Of a stretch of DNA of 64,000 nucleotides, positions 56,212 through 64,000 are shown in pieces. The DNA comes from Antilocapra americana. Its lineage: Eukaryota > Chordata > Mammalia > Artiodactyla > Antilocapridae. Location: contig ML660211.1 in NCBI GenBank assembly GCA_007570785.1, forward strand, positions 62,001 to 126,000. The letters are read 5' to 3'. The notes under the pieces were generated by a model. That model was not told where the DNA came from and did no database searches. It worked only from the letters and a program-made list of their open reading frames with translations. The position numbers and the translations under genes are program-made. How positions within the stretch are numbered: position 1 is the stretch's first letter; the number at the start of each line of letters is the position of its first letter.

Positions 56212-59200
56212 CATTGGGCCAAAAGTGATCCTGAAGAGCCTGAGGCATCATGATAAAGAACAAATCCAGAGGAATCACACTTCCTGACTCCAAACTATAT
56301 GACTATAATATTCAAAAGAACTGTAGTAATCAAAACAGCATGTTACTAGCATGAAAATAGACACATAGGCCCATTGAACAGACTAGAGAGCAGAGAAATA
56401 CACCCAGATAACATACAGTCAACTTATACTTGACAAAGCAGTAAGTAATACTCAACTAGAAAAGAATGGTCTCTTCAATAAATGTTGTTGGTAAAACTGT
56501 ATATCCATAAGCAGAAAAATTCAATTGGACTTCTGTCTCACACAATTCATCAAAGTTAACTTTAAAATGGATTACACATTTACACAAGAAATGTAATCAT
56601 AAAAGTTCTAAAAATGTAATCAAAAGTGCTAGAAGACATTATGAGGAAAAAGTGAAGTTTCAGCAATGATTTTTTAGATATGTCACCAAAAGCACAAACA
56701 ACAAAAGCAAAAATCAACAAATGGAAATATATTAATCTAAAAATGTTTTGGACAACAAAGAATCAGTATCATGCTCTTTTGATTACTAGAGCTTTAATCT
56801 GAAATCAGGAACCATGATACCTCCAACTTTGTTAATTTTTCTCAAGATTGCTTTGGCAATTCAGATTCTTTTGTGATTCTGTATAAATTTTAGGATTATT
56901 CTAGTTGTGTGAAAAAAAACTCATTGGTATTTTCATAGGGATTGCATCACACCTGTAAATTGAGTGGTATGGAAATTTAAAAAATTATTAATTCTTCTAA
57001 TCCTAAAATACAATATCTTATCATTTCTTTGTATCATTTTCAAACTCCGTCATCATTATTTTAGAATTTTCAGAATTTGTCTTCCCCTCCTTGGTTATGT
57101 TTATTTCTAGGTATTTTATTCTTTTTAATGTGATTATAAATAGAATATTTTTTATTTTTCATGATGATAGATCATTATGAATATGTAGAAAAGATACAGA
57201 CTAATGAATATTAATCTCATATCTTGAAAATTTACTTAATTTATTTTTGAGTTCTAATAGACTAATTTGGTGGATAGTTAATCCTTATGTCATCTGCATA
57301 TAGTGACAGTTTTACTTTTTCCCTTCCAATTTGAATGCCTGTTATTTCTTTTTCTTGTCTGATTTTACATCTAGGGCTTCCAAAATTATATAAAAATGGT
57401 GAGAGTGGGCCTCCTTGTCTTCATCCTGCTTTTAGAACAAAAGCTTTCAGCTTTTCACCTTTCAGTTTGATGTCAGCTGTGTGTTGGTCATAAATGGCTT
57501 TTATTATGTTGAAATATGACCCTTCCATATCAACTTTGAGGATTCTTATCATTTTATTAAATGCATTTCTGTGTCTATTGAGATGATCATGTAGTTTTGT
57601 CATTTCTGTTTTTTTTTTTCTTGATGTGGTATATCACACTGCTTTGCATATGTGGACCTTGGGATAAGTTCATTTTGGTTATGGTGTATGATCTTTTTTA
57701 TATGTTATTGGATTCAGTTCACTAATATTTATTTGAGAATTTTTACGTCTGTATTCACAGAGATATTGACTGTAATTTTCTTTTTTGTAGTGTTGTTTGT
57801 TTGGTTTTGGTATGAAGGTAGTGGTGACCTCATAGAATGAATTTGGAAATGTTCCATGTTCTTCAAATCTTTGCAGATTTTAGGAAAGCATATGTATCAG
57901 CTTTTAAAATATTTGGTAGAATTCCCCCGTGAAGCCATCCCCTGTGAACTTTTGTTTGCTGGGAGTATTTTTCGTTACCAGTTCAATTACAGTACTAGTG
58001 TTTGTTCTATGCAGACTATGTATCTCTTCCTAAATATTGTCCATTTCTTCTAGGCTGTTCAACTTGTTGGCATCTAATTGTTCATAATATTCACTTATGC
58101 TCTTTTTATATCTCTGAGATATTGTTTATTTCTCCTCTTTCATTTATTTTATTTAGTTCATTCCTCGCTTTTATTCTTTTTTAGTCCTAATGAAGGTTAA
58201 TTAATTTCATCTTTTCGAGGAATAAATAATCGAATTATCAGTTTCATTGACTTCTTTGCTTTTTTTTGGGGGGGAGGGCTATTTTATTTATCTTCACATC
58301 AATCTTTATTATGTCTTCTGATAACTTTGGGCTTTTTAGTTCTTTATCTAGCCCCTTAAATAAAAGATTAGATTCTTTACTTGAGACTGTAATTGTGCTT
58401 TGAGGTAGCCTTGTATCACCATAAACTTGCTCTCAGAACTGCTCCTGATGCATCTTCTAAATTCTGTAAAATTGTGTTTCTTTCTTCATTTTTTAGCTAT
58501 TTTCTGATTTCCTCTTTGACTTCTTCATTGACCCAATGTTTCCTTAGTAGCATATTGTCTAATCTCATGTTTATGCTTTTCCTATTTTTTACCTGTAATT
58601 ATTTCTAGTTTCATGCCATTGCAGTTGGAAAATACTTGATATAATTTCTATTATCTTAAATTTATCAACTTCTTTATGGCCTCACATGGTCTCCTCCTAG
58701 ATATGTCCTGGGGAATGTTTCATTTATAGTTTTTAAAAAAGGGTATTCACTTGTATTTGGGTGAAGTGTCCTATACTGGGATAAAAGCAGATATATAGAT
58801 CAATGTAAAGTAAAAGAATAGCCTGAAAATACACCTCCAAACTATGGTCAATTAATTTACAATGAAGGCAAGAGTATACAATGAAACAGAGACAGTCTCA
58901 ACAATAAGCAGTTCTGTGAAAAATGTACAACTACATATAAAATAATGAGATTAAAACATTTCCTTATAGCATAGAGAAAAATAAACTCAAAGTGGATTAA
59001 AGATTTAAATGTAAAACCCGAAATCAGAAACCTTCTAAAAGAATATAAATAGAACATTCTTAAACAAAAATTGTAGCTCTAATTTTTGGATCTGTCTCCT
59101 AAACCAAGAGAAATAAAAGTAAAAATAGACAAATAGACTTAAAGTAAAACTTTTTGCACAGCAAAGAAAACCATGGACAAAACAAAAAAGCAACCTACAA

Positions 59201-59757
59201 AATGGGAGAAAATGTTTGCAAATAATATCATCAATAAGGGATCAATATTCAAAACTTGTAAATAGCTCATACAACTCAGTATCAAAAATACAATTAACTC
59301 AGTTTTTAAAAAAATCACAAAAGACCTGAATAGTCATTTTTCCTAAAGAAGATACACATATGGCAAACAAGCACATGAAAATATGCTCAGCACTGCTAAT
59401 CATCAGGGAAATGTAAATCAGAATGACTATCCTTAAAGTCTACTAATAACAAATGCTGGTGATCATGTGGAAAAAGGGAGCCCTTCTACCCTGGTGGTGG
59501 GAATGTACATTGCTATAACCACTATGGAAAACTGGTTTTACTGAAAGTTTTACTAAAACTCCCAAATGATCTGGCAATTCTACTGCTAGATTATATATGT
59601 GAAGAAAATGAAAACACTAATTTTAAAAGATAAATGCACCCCAAGTTTTTAGAAAAATCTTCTACAAAAGCCAAGGTATGAAATCAAACTTAATGGCTTT
59701 CAATAGAAGAATGTAAGGAAGTAAGAAGAAGATGTGCAATATATATATTCACATATA

Positions 59758-59965
59758 AGTTTCACAGGTGGCTCAGAGTGGTAATGCATCTGCCTGCTGA
59801 TGCAGGAGATGGAAATTCAACCCCTGGTTGGGAAGATCCTCTGGAGTAAAAAATGGCAACCTATTCCAGTGTTCTTGCCTGGGAAATACCATGGATAGAG
59901 GAGCCTGGCAGGCTAGAGTCCCTAAGATCTCAAAGAGTTGGACACGACTGAACATGCACACACGT
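59758..59965 (+). mobile_element. Bov-tA SINE
   Basis: Sense Bov-tA: 'TTTCACAGGTGGCTCAGAG', 'ATCTGCCTGCTGATGCAGG', 'GGGAAATACCATGGATAGAG', 'GAGTTGGACACGACTGAACA'. A CA/TG/G-rich tail follows to about 59982. Confidence 0.93.
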
Positions 59966-60032
59966 GTGTGTGGGGGGGGGGGATGTTACTCAGCCATAAG
60001 AGCATGAAATCCTATTGTTTGCAACAATGTGG

Positions 60033-60161
60033 GGAATTCCCTGGTGGTCCACTGGTTAGGACTCTGCACTTTCACTGCTACAGGCCTGGGTTTGTTTCCT
60101 GGTTGGGGAATTTAGATCCCACAAATCATGTGGCATTGCCAAAAAAAAAAAAAAAAAAAAG
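60033..60161 (+). mobile_element. CHR-type SINE
   Basis: It begins GGGGAATTCCCTGGTGGTCC and continues 'ACTGGTTAGGACTCTGCAC', 'CCTGGTTGGGGAATTTAG', ending in an 18-20 base poly-A. This is the typical cetartiodactyl CHR structure. Confidence 0.92.
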
Positions 60162-61530
60162 GAAGAAGTGTAGATGGACATAGAGAGTATTATGATTCAC
60201 AACATGTCATACAAATAAACAAAAATACTCTATTATCACTTATATGCTGAGTCTAAAAAATGAATGAATATATATAACAAAACAGAAACAGAAACAGATC
60301 ACAGACATAAAGAACAAAAAAGCGATTACCAGTGAATAAAGAGAAGCATGAAAAGGTGAGATAGGGCTATGGGACCAAGAGACACAAACTATTATGTGTA
60401 ATACAAATGAACACCAAGGATACATTGTACATCACAAGGAAATATAGCCATTATTTTAATACATTTAAATGGATTATAGTCTATAAAAATATCAAATCTC
60501 TATTACTTGCTGAAAGTAATATAATATTGTAAGTCAACTATACTTCAATAAAAAGAAACAATACAATAAAAAGGCAACCATGAAGTGATGGAAATTTTTA
60601 ACCATGTATCTGATAAGGGATTAATGTACAAAATATATAGAGAACACTTACAACTCAAAGCACAAAAAAAAAAAAACCCAGAGTATAAAATGTGCAGAAA
60701 ACTTGAGTAGATACTTTCCCAAAGAACATATATAGATTGCCAACAGGTACATGAAAGTTGCTCAACATCTCTAGTCCTATATAAAATACATATCAAAACC
60801 ATGATAACATGCCGCTCTACACATGTTAGAATAACTGTCACCAAGAAGACCAGAGATAACAGTATTGACAAAGATGTAGAGAAAAGTTACCTTGTTCCCT
60901 CTTGGTGGTTCTGTAAAATTGTGTAGGCATTATGGGAAACAGTATGGAGGTTTCTTAAAAAAAAAATAGAACTATCATAAGATCCATCATTCCCACTTCT
61001 GGATATATATCCAAAGGAAATTAAAATAGGATATTGAAAAGATATCTGCACTCCCATGTTAATTGCTATTATTCACAATAGCCAAGATGTAAAAAAAAAA
61101 AAAAACCTAAGTGTTCATCAATTAATGGACAAAAAGGGATATTTTATATTCATTATTATATAGTCATGTGAGAAAAATAAATTCATCATTGGTTATAACA
61201 TTAATGTAGAATCTAAAAAGCCAAATCATGGAAACAAAGTAGAATAGTGATTACCAGGGACTGAGGAGGAGGGGTGGGGAAAAAAAAAACAAACAAACTT
61301 GCAATTAGAAGATGAGTAAGTTCTGGATATCTAAGGTACAGTGTAGTACATATAATCAACAATATTGCATTATATATTTCACAGTTTCCAAGAAACAAGA
61401 AATTAATATCTCCCTATGAAAAATAAATAATTATATGAGATGAGTAGAGGAGTTACCTAATGCTATGGTGTGAATCATATTGCAATATATAAACATAGCA
61501 AATCAATAAATTGTACACCTTAAGATTGCA

Positions 61531-62620
61531 CTAACATCAAGACTATGCTAAAGCCTTTGACTGGGTGGATCACAACAAACTGTTTAAAATTCTTAAAGAG
61601 ATGAGGATACCAGACCACCTTACTTGCCTCCTGAGAAATCTGTATGCAGGTCAAGAAGCAACAGTAAGAACTGGACATGGAATAATGGACTGGTTCCAAA
61701 CTGGGGAAGGAGTACATCAAGGCTGTGTATTGTCATCCTGCTTATTTAACTTATATGCAGAGTACGTCATGCAAAATGCTGGGCTGAATGAAGCACAAGC
61801 TAGAATGAAGATTGCGGGGAGAAATATCAATGACCTCAGATACACAGATGACACCACCCTTATGCCAGAGAGCGAAGAACTAGAGGCACTTGATGAAAGT
61901 GAAAGAGGAAAGTGAAAAGCTGGCTAGAAGCTCAACATTTAGAAAATGAAGATCATGGCTCCTGGTCCCATCATGTTGTGGCAAATATATGGGGAAACAA
62001 TAGAAACAGTGACAAACTTTATTTTTTGACCTCCAAAATTACTGCAGATGGTGACTGTGGCCATGAAATTAAAAGTCACCTGCTCCTCAGAAGAAAAGCT
62101 ATGACCAACCTAGACAGTATATTAAAAAGCAGAGACATTACTTTGCAACAAATGTCCATCTAGTCAAAGCTATGGTTTTTCCAGTAGTCATGTATGGATA
62201 TGAAAGTTGAACCATATAGAAAGCTGAGTGCCAAAGAATTGATCCTTTTTAACTGTGGAGTTAGAGAAGACTCTTGAGAGCCTCTTGGACAGCAAGGAGA
62301 TCAAATCAGTCAGTCCTAAGGGAAATCATCCCTGAATATTCATTGGAAGGATTGATGCTGAAGCTGAATCTCCAATACTTTGGCTACCTGATGGGAAGAA
62401 CTGATTCCTTAGAAAAGACCCTGATGCTAGGAAAGACTGAAGGCAGGAGGAGAAGGGGACAACAGAGGATGAGATGGTTGGATGGCATCACCAATTCGAT
62501 GGACACGAGTTTGAGTGAGCTCTGGGAGTTGGTGATGGACAGGGAAGCCTGGAGAGCTACAGCAGTCTGTGGGGTCACAAAGTGTTGGCCATGACTGAGC
62601 AACTGAACTGAAAAGAACTG
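61531..62620 (+). mobile_element. BovB LINE, 5'-truncated (RT palm to 3' end)
   Basis: The sense frame 61565-61915 starts inside RT motif A context ('DHNKLFKILKEMRIPDHLTC') and includes the YTDD active-site box ('NDLRYTDDTTLMPESEE'). A second frame, 62274-62594, holds the C-terminal part ('[19 protein letters not shown]'). The frame between them is broken. The 3' tail is 'ACTGAGCAACTGAACTGAA'. Flanks share ATTGCA with A-rich context (61521-61530 and 62621-62630). Confidence 0.94.
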
Positions 62621-62665
62621 AAAATTGCATAATTTTTATGTTAATTATATCTCAAATTAAAAAAA

Positions 62666-63070
62666 AGAAAAAGGAGTAATATATCCTCCAGGAACATTGT
62701 TTAAATAGCTAAATATTCACTCTACTATCATTTATTCCACATGTATCTATATCACTAAAAAATGAAATGGTATTACTTTTTCCAAAATATGTTATGCAAA
62801 GGTAGATTTGTTTATACATGTTCAAGCAGTTATATGGAAGTGGAAATTATGTACGGAGATTTTAGAGTTAATTTAAAATATATAATGTGAGTTAACAATT
62901 TATCTATCTCATTTCTACTCCCTAGACATTAATCCATACATTATTTAGAGAGTACCTGTTAAACACTCTGTCCTATGTCTTCTGTATTGTGATAACTTAA
63001 GTTGAAATATCAGATTTATAGTTATGTAAGTAAAAGCATAGATAGTTTAAAAATATATAAATACATGTTG
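62666..63070. other. no recognised feature
   Basis: AT-rich spacer. Confidence 0.4.
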
Positions 63071-63198
63071 ATGGTTGTTTAGTCACTAAGTTGTATCCAA
63101 TTCTTGCAACCCCTTGGACTGTAGCCCACCAATCTCCTCTGTCTATGGGATTCTCCAGGCAAGAATACTGAAGTGGACTGCCATTTCCTTCTCCAGAT
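63071..63198 (-). mobile_element. Bov-tA SINE, 3' part
   Basis: Antisense Bov-tA: 'GTTTAGTCACTAAGTTGTA', 'CAAGAATACTGAAGTGGAC', 'CCATTTCCTTCTCCAG'. The head is missing. Confidence 0.88.
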
Positions 63199-63565
63199 AA
63201 ATACATGATATATATTTTATAAGTAAATCAAAATAATTGAATTTTTCTTTGTCTATATGAAAAATATACAAAATAGTTTTAATATATAAGTTTCATTTTT
63301 TTTCTAAAATTTTTGACCTGGCTATACTTCATTTACTATGTTCAGTAAAATTAGTATCAATGGCAAGTGAAAATAATACTTTTAAGTTACCTTACTCAAC
63401 TTTTAAATAGTTAAGAATTCAAAAATATCTGGCAAAAAGAATACATCAAAATAGGGCATACGCTATTGTCTGAGTCTTAATTTTAAAACCCCCAAATATC
63501 CCAATGAGCTGGGTTTATTTCTTTTGTAAATAGATAATGAATGGACAGACGGATGGATGGATGTG
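63199..63565. other. no recognised feature
   Basis: AT-rich sequence; a few GGAC/GGAT units begin at 63541. Confidence 0.4.
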
Positions 63566-63782
63566 TGCTAAGCTGCTTCAGGTCTGTTCAACTCTGGATA
63601 ACCATATGGACTATAGCTCAACATGCTCCTCTGTAAGTGGGTTTCTTCAGACAAGAATATTGGAGTGGGTTGCTGTACCCTCCTCCTCAGGATCTTCCCC
63701 ACCAGGGATCGAATCCATGTCTCTTATGCCTACTTGCATTGGCAGGAGGGTTCTTTACCACTAGTGTCACTTGGAAAGCCAG
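63566..63782 (-). mobile_element. Bov-tA SINE
   Basis: Antisense Bov-tA: 'GCTAAGCTGCTTCAGGTCTG', 'CAAGAATATTGGAGTGGG', 'TTCTTTACCACTAGTGTCAC'. Confidence 0.92.
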
Positions 63783-63789
63783 TGTGGAT

Positions 63790-63822
63790 GGATATAGACA
63801 GACAAATAGATAGATAAATAGA
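63790..63822. repeat. GATA/GACA-rich tetranucleotide repeat
   Basis: 'GATATAGACAGACAAATAGATAGATAAATAGACA' type units after the Bov-tA. The remaining bases to 64000 hold nothing I recognise. Confidence 0.8.
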
Positions 63823-64000
63823 CATTTGGGAAATCATCCTTATTATTAATCTAAAATCAGTATGTCAGAGACACACTCTTTCATCTTTATTATGGTAATT
63901 CAGAAAGCTATCCATAAATATTTTAGTTATTTATCAGCATATTTACAAATAATGTGTAGCTGTTTCTAAACAAAAAGCAATAGAAATTTATTGGTGAAAA

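Larger units (their letters stand above)
56763..60551 (+). mobile_element. LINE-1 (inner copy) with 5' inversion (twin priming)
   Basis: The left part (56763-58770) is antisense ORF2 and the right part (58775-60551) is sense ORF2 end plus 3' UTR. The antisense part begins, and the sense part begins, at the same point of L1 ('CATGATACTG' read on the minus strand and 'TATACTGGGATAAAAGCAG' on the plus strand), with about 5 bases shared. This is the structure left by twin priming. A short duplication AAAGAA flanks it (56757-56762 and 60552-60557), and the outer L1 continues in register on both sides. It hosts a Bov-tA and a CHR SINE. Confidence 0.85.
55735..62665 (+). mobile_element. LINE-1 (outer copy), sense, ORF2 to 3' end, with nested insertions
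   Basis: Three sense pieces join in register: 55735-56762 ('ACATTCAGTAAAGTTGCAGG', 'ATTTAACCAAGAAATAAAAG', 'ACCAAAAGCACAAACAAC'), 60552-61530 ('AAGGCAACCATGAAGTGATGG', 'GATAAGGGATTAATGTAC', 'AATAGCCAAGATGT') and 62621-62665 ('GTTAATTATATCTCAAATTA', A-rich end). It was entered by another L1 at 56763 and by a BovB at 61531, and it contains a 54-bp minisatellite. All reading frames are broken. Confidence 0.85.

Noticed and set aside
1..64000. tRNA genes suggested by tRNA-like heads
   Set aside because: The tRNA-like parts belong to Bov-tA and CHR SINEs; no complete cloverleaf with an intact anticodon arm was seen.
1..64000. A novel multi-gene system
   Set aside because: All recognisable coding sequence belongs to known retroelement classes and is broken. 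I see no operon-like or host multi-exon structure.

Overview
This window is a gene-poor, AT-rich stretch of a ruminant (probably bovid) nuclear genome. The organism call rests on its interspersed repeats: BovB (RTE-type) LINEs, Bov-tA/Bov-A SINEs and CHR-type SINEs together are diagnostic of ruminants. I find no host protein-coding gene, no rRNA or tRNA gene, and no CRISPR array. Almost every long open frame is a decayed piece of a LINE-1, a BovB or an endogenous retrovirus, or a translated microsatellite.

Layout. Positions 1-12874 hold scattered SINEs, BovB fragments, short L1 pieces, a possible solo LTR at 6380-6893 and stretches with no assignable content. Positions 12875-23385 are nearly continuous antisense L1: one long copy (12875-16180 plus 18286-22985) is split by the 5' half of a second L1. 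Positions 24213-28780 are an old DNA transposon split by an essentially full-length but dead BovB on the minus strand (24876-28435), which keeps its GC-rich repeated 5' end. Positions 28884-38520 hold more BovB, Bov-tA and old L1.

Positions 38885-47015 are the most informative part. A short L1 3' end received two retroviral insertions of different classes. One is a solo LTR of class II (ERVK) type (38951-40304, 6-bp duplication GTTTTT). The other is a class I (gammaretrovirus-like) provirus on the minus strand (40450-46856, 4-bp duplication ATGT) with both LTRs, a primer binding site fitting tRNA-Gly, a polypurine tract and a surviving open frame for the envelope transmembrane subunit. gag and pol are not recognisable and the provirus is defective.

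Positions 47016-49572 form the longest stretch with almost no recognisable repeat. Positions 49583-54900 are BovB and L1. Positions 55735-62665 are one plus-strand L1 that contains a perfect 3 x 54-bp minisatellite, a second L1 with a textbook 5' inversion (itself carrying two SINEs), and a BovB. The window ends in SINE fragments and simple repeats.

The elements do not act together as a pathway. What the window offers is a layered insertion history: target-site duplications and interruptions give the relative order of many insertions. Repeat family names come from recognition of consensus features, not from a database search, and most element edges are accurate only to a few bases or tens of bases.
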